In this document: positions 17,799 through 31,545 of the stretch, in pieces
Layout of the letters: each line of letters opens with the position of its first letter
Numbering within the stretch: the stretch's first letter is position 1
The notes under the pieces: generated by a model
Databases searched by the model: none
The model's input: only the letters and a program-made list of their open reading frames with translations
What the model was told of the DNA's origin: nothing
Origin: Bradyrhizobium jicamae
GTDB lineage: Bacteria; Pseudomonadota; Alphaproteobacteria; Rhizobiales; Xanthobacteraceae
Assembly (NCBI RefSeq): GCF_018130215.1
Contig: NZ_JAFCKQ010000004.1
Coordinates: 186,001 to 250,000 of the forward strand
DNA: 64,000 bases
Reading direction: 5' to 3'
Translations under genes and position numbers: made by a program

Positions 17799-17840
17799 CG
17801 CTACAGATATTGTAGCGTGTTGCTACATTAAATGTAGCAA
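17799..17840. promoter_or_regulatory. twin palindromic operators for the HxlR regulator
   Basis: Two inverted repeats share the half-site GCTACA/TGTAGC. One is CGCTACA-5 nt-TGTAGCG (17799-17817). The other is a perfect TTGCTACAT-3 nt-ATGTAGCAA (17820-17840). Their centres are 22 bp apart, about two helical turns, so two dimers could bind the same face of the DNA. Confidence 0.7.
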
Positions 17841-17852
17841 GGACACCGGGCC

Positions 17853-18434
17853 ATGTCACGCATCGCGCCGCTCGAGCCGCCTTACGCCGCCGACGTTCAA
17901 CAGCATTTCGACCGCATCATGCGCGGCAAGCCGCCGCTGCTGCTGTTTCGCATCATGGCCGGCCACCCACGGGCCTGGGAGAAGTTTCGCGGCGGCGGCC
18001 TGCTCGATCGCGGGCCGCTGTCGCTGCGGAAGCGAGAGATCGTGATCGATCGGACCTGTGCGCTGAACGCCTGCGAATATGAATGGGGCGTCCACGTCAC
18101 GGCCTTCGGTGCGGCCGCGGAACTGACCCAGGAGCAGGTCCGCGCCACGGTGTGCGGCAAGGCCGACGCGTCCTGCTGGTCGCCGGCCGAGCAGGCGTTG
18201 CTGGCTGCAGTCGATGCGCTGCACGCGCGCGCGACGCTCGATGACGCCGAATTCGCGGCGCTGTCGGCGCATCATGATGAGGACCAGATCCTGGAGATCA
18301 TCCTGCTGTGCGGCTTCTACCGCACGGTGTCATATCTCACCAATGCGCTGGCCATGCCGCTGGAGGCGACTGCGGCAAGGTTTCCGGGCCGGCCTACGCC
18401 ACGCCCGCCCGCAACAAATCGTGCAGGTGGATGA
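17853..18434 (+). CDS. carboxymuconolactone decarboxylase/AhpD-like protein
   Basis: A 193-residue alpha-helical protein of the CMD/AhpD superfamily. The family region is LSLRKREIVIDRTCALNACEYEWGVHVTAFGAAA. The canonical peroxidatic CxxC of AhpD is replaced here by a single Cys in ALNACEYEWGVH, a pattern seen in many CMD-like proteins. Enzymatic activity is therefore unclear; a role in detoxifying a small organic or oxidised compound is plausible. It is divergent from an HxlR regulator with twin operators between them. Its last 41 bases overlap the 3' end of the convergent isomerase gene. Confidence 0.85.
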   Translation: MSRIAPLEPPYAADVQQHFDRIMRGKPPLLLFRIMAGHPRAWEKFRGGGLLDRGPLSLRKREIVIDRTCALNACEYEWGVHVTAFGAAAELTQEQVRATVCGKADASCWSPAEQALLAAVDALHARATLDDAEFAALSAHHDEDQILEIILLCGFYRTVSYLTNALAMPLEATAARFPGRPTPRPPATNRAGG

Positions 18435-19401
18435 TGCCGACCGGCTTGTTCGCGTCGGTGACGATCAGGGTGGTGATCTTGGCTGAATTGAGCAGCTCCA
18501 GCGCCTCGCCGGCGAGCGTGTCGCGGCTGATGGTCTTCGGGTTCTTGGTCATGACCTCGTCGACCGACAGCGTCAGCAGATCGGCGCGCATGTGCCGGCG
18601 CAAATCGCCGTCGGTGACGATGCCGGCGATATGGCCGCGTGCATCGACGATGCCGACGCAGCCGAAGCCCTTCGAGGTCATCTCGACCAGCGCGTCCGAC
18701 ATCTTGGTGCCGAGCGGCTTCAGCGGCACCGCGTCGCCGCCATGCATGAGATCGCGGGTGTATTTCAGCAAGGCCCCGAGCTTGCCGCCCGGATGCAGCA
18801 CGCTGAAATCGGTCGAGGTGAAGCCGCGGCCCTCGAGCAGTGCGATCGCCAGCGCATCGCCGAGCGCCAGCATCATCAGCGACGACGTCGTCGGCGCCAG
18901 ATTGTGCGGGCAGGCCTCGCGTGCCTTCGGCAGGGTCAGCTGCACGTCGGCAGCCTTGCTCAGCGTCGATTCCTTGTCCGCCGTCATCGCGATCAGGGGA
19001 ATGCCGAAGCGGGCGGCATAGGCGATCAGGTTGCGCATCTCCGCCTGCTCGCCCGACCACGACAAAGCGAGGATCGCATCATCGGTCGTGATCATGCCGA
19101 GGTCGCCATGGCTGGCTTCGGCGGAGTGGACGAAGAAGGCCGGCGTGCCGGTCGAGGCGAAGGTTGCGGCGATCTTGCGCCCGATATGGCCCGATTTGCC
19201 GAGACCGGTGACGATCACGCGTCCCTTCAGCTTGCGGATCAGCCCGGCCGCCGCGGTGAAGGATGCGCCGAGGTCGGACTTGAGCGCCGCCGATATTGCG
19301 GCAACGCCACTCGCTTCGGCGTCGAGGGTGCGAAGCGCCGATTGAACGGCGCCCTCATCGGGCCCGGATGATTTGGTCATCAGCGGTTTCGGTTTGGCCA
19401 T
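18394..19401 (-). CDS. kdsD: D-arabinose-5-phosphate isomerase (KdsD/KpsF/GutQ family)
   Basis: A 335-residue enzyme interconverting ribulose-5-P and arabinose-5-P, the first step to the Kdo of lipopolysaccharide. It has an N-terminal SIS domain (VIVTGLGKSGHIGRKIAATFASTGTPAFF, then LALSWSGEQAEM) and a C-terminal pair of CBS domains from about residue 205. The start at 19401 (MAKPKPLMTK) is chosen because upstream residues of the open frame are not conserved-looking. Its 3' end overlaps the convergent CMD gene by 41 bases. Confidence 0.93.
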   Translation of the reverse strand: MAKPKPLMTKSSGPDEGAVQSALRTLDAEASGVAAISAALKSDLGASFTAAAGLIRKLKGRVIVTGLGKSGHIGRKIAATFASTGTPAFFVHSAEASHGDLGMITTDDAILALSWSGEQAEMRNLIAYAARFGIPLIAMTADKESTLSKAADVQLTLPKAREACPHNLAPTTSSLMMLALGDALAIALLEGRGFTSTDFSVLHPGGKLGALLKYTRDLMHGGDAVPLKPLGTKMSDALVEMTSKGFGCVGIVDARGHIAGIVTDGDLRRHMRADLLTLSVDEVMTKNPKTISRDTLAGEALELLNSAKITTLIVTDANKPVGIIHLHDLLRAGVA

Positions 19402-19590
19402 GTCGGATTCCAGGGGAGCGCTTTGCGCCCGGGCGTCTCCCTTAGCACGGCCATGCCACGGAGGCGACGCATGCTGCGCCGCCCGCAACGGGTCGTTAAC
19501 CATAATTGTTTTTACTCCATTAACGACGTTTTCCGCCGCAGGCCGGAATTCGTCCTGCAAGTGTATGAATTAGTTGGGGTAATTTTCACC

Positions 19591-21309
19591 GTGGTGCGGG
19601 GTCCAGCAAGGGGCCGAGATTGGCGCGCACGCTTTGCTCGCGTGGCCTTGCCATGCCTTGCGCTGACCGCGGCACCTGGCCTCGCCAAGGCCCAGACCGT
19701 GACCCCGGATCTGTTCAGCCCGATTCGGCAAAGCCAGCTCATCGATCCGAATTCGCCGCTGCGCAGGACCGCGGCTGATGCCGCCGATCCGCTCAACTCG
19801 TCGAAATTGCCCGATCCGGACAGCAACAATCAGACGCCGGTGCCTGTGGGGCAGATTCCGACCTATGGCACGCCGGCTGCCAACGGCGCCTCCGACTCGG
19901 GCTACGACTCGCTCAATCGCAAGCGTCAGAAGCCGAAATATTATCCGGCGCAAGTCAAGCCGAAGCCGCCGCCGGGACCGGGCTCGCTGCCGCCAACGCC
20001 GCCGCCGTTGAACGCGGCCGGACAATTGCGGCTCTCGATTCCACCCTCGGAGACCGCCAACAAGCCGCCGCTGCCGCCGGCGATGGCCGGCACCATCGTC
20101 GGTCAGCCGCCGCGCAAGCGGCTCAAGATCGACGACGATCCGTTCGGCGCGGTCGGCGATTACGCCGGCTCGTTCATGGTCAAGACCGCGGTCGAGGTCA
20201 TGGGCGGCTATGACAGCAATCCCGGCCGCCTGAATCAGCCGCAGGGGCGCGGTTTCTACATGATCTCGCCGGAATTCCTCGCGGTGTCCGACTGGGAGCG
20301 TCACGCGGTGGTGGCCGACCTGCGCGGGTCCTTCACAGGCTATGGCTCCAGCCTGACGCCGAACGCCGACGGCACGCCGCTGTCCGCGCCGCTCGATGTC
20401 GACCGTCCGAACTTCACCGGCCACATCGACGGCCGTCTCGACGTCTCCAGGGACACTCACCTGATGGCGCAGGCACGCCTCCTGGTCTCGACCGACAATC
20501 CCGGCAGCCCGAACATCCAGACCGGCCTCGCCAGATATCCGGTGTACAGCACGGTCGGCGGCACCTTCGGCTTTGACCAGAACTTCAACCGCCTGAACGT
20601 CGCCGCCGGCGCCACCATCGATCGCACCGACTATCAGTGGTCGAAGCTCACCGACGGCACCTCGTCGTCGAACGACGACCGCAATTTCACGCAATATGGC
20701 GGCGTCGGCCGCGTCAGCTACGAGCTGACGCCCGCCGTGAAGCCCTTCATCGAGGTGGAGGGCGACAGCCGCGTCCATGATCTCTATCTCGACCGCAACG
20801 GCTATGCGCGCGATTCCGACGGCGGCTACGCCAAGGCCGGCACCTCGTTCGAATTCACGCGCATCCTGTTCGGCGAGGTCTCGATCGGCTATGCGATGCG
20901 CGACTATGCCGATACCCGGCTCAACCGGCTCGAAGGCCTCTTGACCACGGCTTCGCTGACCTGGAACGCGACGCCGCTGACGACGGCGAAATTCTATACC
21001 GACACCCAGCTCGGCGAGACCACGCTGCCCGGCACCTCGGGCGTGCTGTCGCGCACCTATACGGTCGAGGTCGATCACGACTTCCGCCGCTGGCTGACCG
21101 GGATCGGCAAGTTCACCTACGGCACGCTCGAGTACCAGGGCGACAACCGCAACGACACGATCTACTCGGTGTCCGCCGACCTGATCTACAAGATGACCCG
21201 CAGCCTCTGGATCAAGGGCACGCTGCGCCGCGACTGGCTTGATTCCAACCAGCCGCTGAACAACTCGGCGTCCACGGTGGTGATGCTGGGCGTGCGGGTG
21301 CAGAATTAG
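19591..21309 (+). CDS. outer-membrane beta-barrel protein
   Basis: About 572 residues. A signal-like start (RFARVALPCLALTAAPGLAKAQ) leads into a proline-rich, low-complexity periplasmic segment (residues ~35-180), then a C-terminal half of alternating strands with many aromatic ends. The protein ends ...VMLGVRVQN, typical of barrel termini in this group. It looks like the outer-membrane beta-barrel family common in Bradyrhizobium. The true start is uncertain: GTG codons at 19591 and 19594 follow a GGGG, while the frame is open back to 19423. It may contribute to polysaccharide or envelope transport, but no specific substrate is indicated. Confidence 0.75.
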   Translation: MVRGPARGRDWRARFARVALPCLALTAAPGLAKAQTVTPDLFSPIRQSQLIDPNSPLRRTAADAADPLNSSKLPDPDSNNQTPVPVGQIPTYGTPAANGASDSGYDSLNRKRQKPKYYPAQVKPKPPPGPGSLPPTPPPLNAAGQLRLSIPPSETANKPPLPPAMAGTIVGQPPRKRLKIDDDPFGAVGDYAGSFMVKTAVEVMGGYDSNPGRLNQPQGRGFYMISPEFLAVSDWERHAVVADLRGSFTGYGSSLTPNADGTPLSAPLDVDRPNFTGHIDGRLDVSRDTHLMAQARLLVSTDNPGSPNIQTGLARYPVYSTVGGTFGFDQNFNRLNVAAGATIDRTDYQWSKLTDGTSSSNDDRNFTQYGGVGRVSYELTPAVKPFIEVEGDSRVHDLYLDRNGYARDSDGGYAKAGTSFEFTRILFGEVSIGYAMRDYADTRLNRLEGLLTTASLTWNATPLTTAKFYTDTQLGETTLPGTSGVLSRTYTVEVDHDFRRWLTGIGKFTYGTLEYQGDNRNDTIYSVSADLIYKMTRSLWIKGTLRRDWLDSNQPLNNSASTVVMLGVRVQN

Positions 21310-21341
21310 CGGCTGAAGCACAGCTCGCAATACTGCGGCAG

Positions 21342-21369
21342 GTCATGCCCCGCGAAAGCGGGCGATGAC
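21342..21369. repeat. palindrome between convergent genes
   Basis: GTCAT-GC-CCCGC-GAAA-GCGGG-CG-ATGAC forms a hairpin with a GAAA tetraloop between the barrel gene and gltD. It is the kind of short dispersed palindrome common in this group and could end transcription from both sides. Confidence 0.55.
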
Positions 21370-21410
21370 AGTCGAGCTTCTGGCTGCAGTTGAAAAAGAA
21401 CTGCCGCGTC

Positions 21411-22868
21411 TTACCGCGGCAGGTCGGTCTTCCCCATCAGGAAGGTGTCGATGGCGCGGGCGCAGAGGCGGCCTTCGCGGATGGCCCAGACCACCAGCGA
21501 CTGGCCGCGGCGCATGTCGCCGGCGGAGAAGATCTTCGGCCTCGAGGTCTGGTAGTCCTGCAGATTGGCGCGGACATTGCCGCGCTGGTCGAGATCGACG
21601 CCGAGCGTCTTGAGCAGGCCCTCGTGCACCGGATGCACGAAGCCCATCGCGAGCAGCACCAGCTCGGCGTCGAGCGTGAACTCGGTGCCGGGCAGCGGCT
21701 TGAACTTGTCGTCGACCTTGACGCAATGCAGCTTGGTCACCTTGCCGTCGACACCTTCGAACCTGGTCGTCAGCACCGCGAATTCGCGCACCGCGCCTTC
21801 GGCCTGGCTCGACGAGGTCCGCATCTTCAGCGGCCAGTTCGGCCAGGTCAGGGCCTTGTTCTCGTGCTCGGGCGGCGCCGGCATGATCTCGAGCTGGGTC
21901 ACCGACCTGGCGCCCTGGCGGAACGAGGTGCCGATGCAGTCCGAGCCGGTGTCGCCGCCGCCGATCACGACGACATGCCTGCCGCCGGCGAGGATGTCGG
22001 TCACGCCGTTGAGCGACTCGCCGGAGACGCGGCGGTTCTGCTGCGGCAGGAAATCCATCGCGAAGTGGATGCCGGCCAGCTCGCGGCCGGGAATCGGCAG
22101 ATCGCGCGGGGCTTCCGCGCCGCCGGTCAGCGCCACGGCGTCATACTGCTTGGCGAGCTCCTGCGGATCGATCGCATCGGGCGCGGCGCCGCCGACCGGT
22201 TTGCCGTAGTGGAAGGTGACACCCTCGGCTTCCATCTGCGCCACGCGGCGGTCGATGACGTTCTTCTCCATCTTGAAATCGGGAATGCCATAGCGAAGCA
22301 GGCCGCCGGCCTTGGCGAACTTCTCGTAGACATGCACGTCGTGGCCGGCGCGCGCGAGCTGCTGCGCGCAGGCCAGGCCGGCGGGGCCGGAGCCGATGAT
22401 CGCGACCTTCCTGCCGGTCTTGGCTGGAGCGATCTCCGGCTTCAACCAGCCATTGCTCCAGGCGCGGTCGACGATCGCGCATTCGATGGTCTTGATGGTG
22501 ACCGGGTTGTCGTCGATGTTCAGCGTGCACGACGCCTCGCACGGGGCGGGGCAGATGCGCCCCGTGAACTCCGGGAAGTTGTTGGTCGAGTGCAGGTTGC
22601 GCGAGGCCTCTTCCCAATTGCCCTGATAGACGAGGTCGTTGAAGTCAGGGATCTGGTTGTTGACCGGACAGCCCGGCGTGCCCGGCACGGCGGAGCCGGT
22701 GCCGTGGCAATAGGGGATGCCGCAATTCATGCAGCGCGCGGCCTGGTCGCGTGTGTCCTTTTCGCTCAAGGGGATGACGAACTCGTTGAAGTTCTTCACC
22801 CGCTCGGCGACCGGCTCATACTTGCGCTCATGCCGCTCGATCTCGAGAAAACCTGTGATCTTTCCCAT
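21411..22868 (-). CDS. gltD: glutamate synthase small subunit
   Basis: A 485-residue FAD protein that passes electrons from NADPH to the large subunit. N-terminal cysteine clusters for [4Fe-4S] centres are visible ([13 protein letters not shown]...GC, then CPAPCEASC). Dinucleotide-binding motifs are [21 protein letters not shown] and [13 protein letters not shown]. The standard start MGKITGFLE is at 22868; an ATG at 22889 is in frame but atypical. It lies 136 bases downstream of gltB on the same strand, and the two form one enzyme making two glutamates from glutamine and 2-oxoglutarate. Confidence 0.96.
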   Translation of the reverse strand: MGKITGFLEIERHERKYEPVAERVKNFNEFVIPLSEKDTRDQAARCMNCGIPYCHGTGSAVPGTPGCPVNNQIPDFNDLVYQGNWEEASRNLHSTNNFPEFTGRICPAPCEASCTLNIDDNPVTIKTIECAIVDRAWSNGWLKPEIAPAKTGRKVAIIGSGPAGLACAQQLARAGHDVHVYEKFAKAGGLLRYGIPDFKMEKNVIDRRVAQMEAEGVTFHYGKPVGGAAPDAIDPQELAKQYDAVALTGGAEAPRDLPIPGRELAGIHFAMDFLPQQNRRVSGESLNGVTDILAGGRHVVVIGGGDTGSDCIGTSFRQGARSVTQLEIMPAPPEHENKALTWPNWPLKMRTSSSQAEGAVREFAVLTTRFEGVDGKVTKLHCVKVDDKFKPLPGTEFTLDAELVLLAMGFVHPVHEGLLKTLGVDLDQRGNVRANLQDYQTSRPKIFSAGDMRRGQSLVVWAIREGRLCARAIDTFLMGKTDLPR

Positions 22869-22953
22869 TGAAACCCGATGCCCCTGCATCTCAGTTGTTC
22901 CGTCGTTCCGGGATGTGCCGCAAGGGCGCAGACTCGGAGTTTCGAAGTTTATC

Positions 22954-22995
22954 GCGTCACTCCGGGTTCGCGCGTCGCGCGCTCCGGAATGACGC
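22954..22995. repeat. palindrome in the gltB-gltD gap
   Basis: Imperfect inverted repeat GCGTCACTCCGG ... CCGGAATGACGC around a GC-rich centre (TTCGCGCGTCGCGCGCT). It could stabilise or partly terminate the gltBD transcript. It resembles dispersed intergenic palindromes and not an operator. Confidence 0.5.
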
Positions 22996-23004
22996 GTGGT
23001 GATA

Positions 23005-27759
<4,755 letters not shown>

Positions 27760-28240
27760 GTGTCCTCTCCCTTCCGTAAGGGGCCTCACTGTCATTGGCG
27801 CACCTTGGGCGTTGCGGCACCCACCGGGCCACCGCTCGTCCGCCGCGAGCCGCAATTTCCTTAATTCAGGCGCGGAGCGTTCGACGTCCCTGAGGAACGG
27901 CCCTGCCTGCGGTAGTCTCGGAGCCCGGAGCGCCGAGTTTTCGTTGCAATCCCCGTGCCGGGATGGCCTCGAAATTGAGACAGCTTTGCTGTCCTAACTC
28001 CGACCTTGCCAAATTTTTGTCTATCACACAAGCGGGCGCGAGTCCTCCGCCCCATGCCGGATCGCACGGCTTGCAAGGCATCTTTCGCCCATCGCCGCCC
28101 CGGATTTTAGCGCAAACGCGCCCTGATACGGCCCAAGGACCGACCAAGGACCGCCGGATTTCAGAATGTAATTTTGCTCAGGGACGGCCGGCAAGAAGGC
28201 GGGAAGGCTTCTCCGGAGTGGGCAGACAGGAGTTATCGGC
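27760..28240. other. ORF-poor gap upstream of gltB
   Basis: About 480 bases between divergent gltB and the PepSY-like gene. Reading frames here look like shadows with no ribosome sites. It must contain both promoters, but I see no clear sigma-54 or repeat motif. A ribosome site (AGGAG) for the rightward gene is at the right edge. Confidence 0.5.
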
Positions 28241-29029
28241 ATGAACTTGTTCACAGGATGCGTTGCCGCGGCCGGCCTGATGCTGGCCTCCGCCGCGGCC
28301 CAGGCGCAGCTGCTGGCGCCCTACGAGATCGGCAGTCCGTCGGCCATCAGGGTGTCCGACTTCAACGGGCCCTACGCCGATATGCCGCCGGAGGCTCCGC
28401 CGCCACCGCGCTACGGCCGGGTGCCAAGCCTGCTGCCGCCGATGGAGGTCTACACGGTGCTTCGCGAGAACGGCTACCTGCCGCTGGGGGCCCCGCGGCA
28501 GCATGGCTTCGTCTACACGATCTCGGTGATCGACCATGGCGGCGAAGATGGGCGCCTGGTGATCGACGCCCGCGACGGGCACATCATTCGCTTCGTCCCG
28601 GCCTACCGGATGGGCGACAATTTCGATGACGAACCGACCGCGGTTTATGCATCGCCGCCGGGCCTGATGCCGCGGCCGATCCAGGCCCGCGTGCCGCGTC
28701 CGCCGGCCCCGATCCCCCATGTGGCGAACCGTGTGCCGGTGCCGAAACGGAGCCCGCTCGCGACGACCCGGCCCGCGGAAGCGCCGGCTCCGTCCCAGGC
28801 CGCGGCGCCACAGCCCGCTCCCACGCAACCTGCTCCGGCACAGGCGGCGACACCCGAGCCTGCGCAGCAGGCGGCCGCCGCCGGGCCCAAGCAGGCCGAG
28901 ATCCAGTCCGCGCCGCAAGCGCCTCCGCAGGCCGAACCGCCGACCGTCGGCAAGGCCGCAACGCCGGCGCCGGCCGCGCCCGCCATTCTGCCGACCCAGG
29001 AGATGCCGAAGGTGCAGGGGCTGGAGTAG
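28241..29029 (+). CDS. secreted PepSY-like, proline/alanine-rich protein
   Basis: A 262-residue protein. A signal peptide (MNLFTGCVAAAGLMLASAAAQA) is followed by a short globular region (residues ~65-125, EVYTVLRENGYLPLGAPRQHG...GRLVIDARDGHIIRFVP). Its strand-helix-strand shape and the DARDGxIxR pattern resemble PepSY domains. The last 130 residues are a low-complexity Pro/Ala/Gln tail. It is probably periplasmic, perhaps protease-inhibitory or cell-wall associated as for PepSY proteins, but the function is not assigned. An AGGAG precedes the ATG, and a strong terminator follows. Confidence 0.65.
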   Translation: MNLFTGCVAAAGLMLASAAAQAQLLAPYEIGSPSAIRVSDFNGPYADMPPEAPPPPRYGRVPSLLPPMEVYTVLRENGYLPLGAPRQHGFVYTISVIDHGGEDGRLVIDARDGHIIRFVPAYRMGDNFDDEPTAVYASPPGLMPRPIQARVPRPPAPIPHVANRVPVPKRSPLATTRPAEAPAPSQAAAPQPAPTQPAPAQAATPEPAQQAAAAGPKQAEIQSAPQAPPQAEPPTVGKAATPAPAAPAILPTQEMPKVQGLE

Positions 29030-29042
29030 CCGCCATCAGCCA

Positions 29043-29076
29043 ATAAAAAACGCCCCGGTTTCCCGGGGCGTTTCCG
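29043..29076. terminator. bidirectional intrinsic terminator
   Basis: A run of A, then ACGCCCCGG-loop-CCGGGGCGT, then TTT between the PepSY-like gene (+) and hsp20 (-). The A-run on one side and the T-run on the other allow it to act in both directions. Confidence 0.8.
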
Positions 29077-29111
29077 CGTTCGGCCAATATCTGCCGGCGC
29101 GGGATTTCAGG

Positions 29112-29582
29112 TTAGGCAGCGACCTTGGAGCTGTCGACGACCTGCGGGGCCTTCTCGCCGCCGGAGATCGGAATGCTGCGGGGCTTCTTGGCCTCGGGGA
29201 TCTCGCGGACGAGGTCGACATGGAGCAGGCCGTTCTCGAGGGACGCGTTCTTCACCAGCACGAAGTCGGCGAGCTGGAACACGCGCTCGAAGGCGCGCGA
29301 GGCGATGCCGCGATAGAGCACCTCGGACTGGGCGCCGGAGTTCTCGTTGGCGGTTTTCTCGCCCTTGATCGTCAACGTGTTTTCCTTCGCGACGATGGAG
29401 AGTTCGGCCTGCGAGAAGCCGGAGACCGCAACGCTGATCCGGTAGGCGTTCTCGCCGGTGCGCTCGATGTTGTAGGGGGGATAGCCGGGGCTGCCGTCCG
29501 AGGTCACCTGGTCGAGCAGGTTGAAGAGGCGGTCGAAGCCGACGGTGGAACGATAAAACGGAGTGAGGTCGTAGCTACGCAT
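29112..29582 (-). CDS. small heat-shock protein, Hsp20/IbpA class
   Basis: A 156-residue chaperone holding unfolded proteins. The N-terminus MRSYDLTPFYRSTVGFDRLFNLLD is typical of class A rhizobial small Hsps. The alpha-crystallin domain runs from PPYNIERTGENAYRISVAVSGF to FVLVKNASLENGLLHVDLVREIPE. The start at 29582 has GGAGG nine bases upstream. That ribosome site is predicted to be masked by a ROSE-type hairpin, so translation is probably temperature-controlled. It is intact, unlike the second hsp20 gene at 47.7 kb. Confidence 0.92.
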   Translation of the reverse strand: MRSYDLTPFYRSTVGFDRLFNLLDQVTSDGSPGYPPYNIERTGENAYRISVAVSGFSQAELSIVAKENTLTIKGEKTANENSGAQSEVLYRGIASRAFERVFQLADFVLVKNASLENGLLHVDLVREIPEAKKPRSIPISGGEKAPQVVDSSKVAA

Positions 29583-29645
29583 AGGGTAGTCCTCCAATGA
29601 GCGACTGTTTCAATTACCCGCCCGCCATCGGGCCGGGCTTAGATG
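29583..29645 (-). promoter_or_regulatory. ROSE-type RNA thermometer candidate
   Basis: In the hsp20 leader the Shine-Dalgarno GGAGG pairs within GUC-G-CUC-AUUG-GAG-GAC (29605-29589). This is six base pairs with one bulged G opposite the ribosome site. It contains the UYGCU anti-SD signature (UCGCU) reported for ROSE elements of Bradyrhizobium heat-shock genes. A second GC-rich stem lies upstream (GCCCGG...CGGGC, about 29616-29639). No fold was computed. Confidence 0.7.
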
Positions 29646-29799
29646 TGTGCAGCCTCGTGTTCCGGTTCCGAAACACTGGTAGCGGCCTGCACTTGGGTGA
29701 TATGGGAGGGGTCACGTCGCGTTCAAGAGGCAGAAACAGCGTCGCTTTTTGACGCCGCATCCGAGATTTTCAACCCGTTCGATCCAGCCGGTTCCCTGC

Positions 29800-30747
29800 A
29801 TGACGCTCGTCTCGATTCCCGCCAATCCGGTTCCGGAAGACGTTGTCAGTGGCAGCATCAAGACCCCCGACGGAGCGGAGCTTCGCTTTGCGCGCTGGGC
29901 GCCGCCGCCGGGCCGCAAGGGAACCGTGTGCGTGTTCGCCGGGCGCGGCGAGATGATCGAAAAATATTTCGAGACGGTCCGCGACCTGCGCGACCGCGGC
30001 TTTGCGGTCGCGATGATCGACTGGCGCGGGCAGGGCCACTCGTCGCGGCGCCTGCGCGATCCGCGCAAGGGCTATGTACGTGACTTCGCCGACTACGAGA
30101 TCGACGCCGAGACGTTCGTGCAGCAGGTGGTGCTGCCGGATTGCCCGCCGCCCTATTTCGCGCTTGCCCATTCGATGGGCGGCGCGGTGATGCTGCGGTT
30201 GGCGCATGCGGGCAAGCGCTGGTTCGACCGCATGGTGCTGTCGGCCCCGATGATCGACCTGCCGCGTCGCCGGGTGTCATTCTTCCCCAGCGCGCTGTTG
30301 CGGCTGATGCGATGGACCGGGCAGGGCGGCAGCTACGTTCCCGGCGGCAGCGACAAGCTTGTCGGCGTGTCCGACTTCATCAACAATCCCGTGACCAGCG
30401 ATCCGGTGCGCTACGCCCGCAACGCCGCGATCCTGGAGGAAGACCCCACGCTCGGCATCGCGGCGCCCACGATCGCCTGGGCCGACACGGCATTCACCGC
30501 AATGCGCACGTTCCGCGGCATGTCGTATCCGTCGGAGATCCGCCAGCCGATCCTGATGCTCGCCGCAAGCAACGACGAGGTGGTGTCGACGGCGGCGATC
30601 GAGGAGTTTGCCTATCATTTGCGCGCCGGCGCCCACCTCGTGATCGCCGGCTCCAGGCACGAGATCCTGCAGGAGCAGGACCGCTACCGCGCGCAATTCT
30701 GGGCGGCGTTCGACGCCTTCGTGCCGGGCACGCCGCTGTTCAAGTGA
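29800..30747 (+). CDS. alpha/beta hydrolase (lysophospholipase-like)
   Basis: A 315-residue serine hydrolase without signal peptide. Oxyanion and lid regions are seen in GTVCVFAGRGEMIEKYFETVRDLRDRGFAVAMIDWRGQGHSS. The nucleophile elbow is AHSMGGAVMLRL, and the likely catalytic His is in GSRHEILQE near the C-terminus. It matches the PldB/monoglyceride-lipase branch (Hydrolase_4). The start at 29800 is chosen because the upstream residues of the open frame are not hydrolase-like. A role in phospholipid or monoacylglycerol turnover is inferred from family. Confidence 0.88.
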   Translation: MTLVSIPANPVPEDVVSGSIKTPDGAELRFARWAPPPGRKGTVCVFAGRGEMIEKYFETVRDLRDRGFAVAMIDWRGQGHSSRRLRDPRKGYVRDFADYEIDAETFVQQVVLPDCPPPYFALAHSMGGAVMLRLAHAGKRWFDRMVLSAPMIDLPRRRVSFFPSALLRLMRWTGQGGSYVPGGSDKLVGVSDFINNPVTSDPVRYARNAAILEEDPTLGIAAPTIAWADTAFTAMRTFRGMSYPSEIRQPILMLAASNDEVVSTAAIEEFAYHLRAGAHLVIAGSRHEILQEQDRYRAQFWAAFDAFVPGTPLFK

Positions 30748-30825
30748 TCCGTGGCGTTTTCGAGCGAAGTGGACGCCGGTTCGCGTGAAGAAAACGCGTC
30801 AAACAAAAGCGATGGCGCGGATCGC

Positions 30826-31485
30826 TCAGCGCTTCAGCAGCGCGACGATCCGGTCCGGAAATCGCCGTTCGATGAACAGGGTTCGCACCTCGGCGACGCT
30901 GAGATAACGCTTTTCACCCTGGCCCTTGCCCATGATGTCGAGCAGCACCGGCCATTCGCCGAGCATCAGCAGCGGATAGTAGCAGCGCCGGATCCGGTAG
31001 AACCAGGGATGGTCATCCTTCGCACGCTGGAAGTTGGCGGCCATGAAGGTCTTGACCTCGGACTTGCCCAGTCCGCGCTCGGTGCCGCCGTCGGGGTTCG
31101 GGAAGTCCTTGCCGAAGGTCGCAAGCCGCGCGATCTCGTCCTCGTGCACCACGGCATGCTGGTCGAGGATGCGCGAGCCGGCGCCGTGCTTGTCGAGCGG
31201 ACCGTTGCGCAACCGGTCGAGGATCGCGCCCTTGCTCAGGCTTCGCAGCTGGCTGAACGGACCCACCCCGTTCGCGATCATTGCAACCATGAAGATCTGC
31301 GCCCGTGCGATCAGCGCCGGCAGTCCGGTCTTGCCGGTGGCGCGGTCGATCGTCCCGCTCAGTTCGGGCAGCGGCACGGCATGGCCGCCGACATAGTCGC
31401 CGGCGACCAGCGCGCGCAGGAACGGACAGGGATTGTCGGGCGAAACCTGCGGGGCGGCAGCCTCGCGTATGGCGCCATCGGGCAT
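30826..31485 (-). CDS. conserved-looking protein of unknown function
   Basis: 219 residues, no signal peptide or transmembrane helix. The N-terminal stretch NPCPFLRALVAGDYVGGHAVPL and a downstream D-HA-VHEDEIARL region faintly recall heme-thiolate peroxidases (Peroxidase_2), whose proximal Cys sits in a P-C-P-x-L-x-x-L motif. The C-terminal part (DDHPWFYRIRRCYYPLLMLGEWPVLLDIMG) is not typical of that family. I regard the resemblance as a hint only. It converges with the hydrolase gene and stands alone. Confidence 0.6.
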   Translation of the reverse strand: MPDGAIREAAAPQVSPDNPCPFLRALVAGDYVGGHAVPLPELSGTIDRATGKTGLPALIARAQIFMVAMIANGVGPFSQLRSLSKGAILDRLRNGPLDKHGAGSRILDQHAVVHEDEIARLATFGKDFPNPDGGTERGLGKSEVKTFMAANFQRAKDDHPWFYRIRRCYYPLLMLGEWPVLLDIMGKGQGEKRYLSVAEVRTLFIERRFPDRIVALLKR

Positions 31486-31545
31486 GAAACCACATCCTGA
31501 AAAGACTTCAGTCCAAAAGGTACCCGTCAGCGCGAGATGAGCCCG

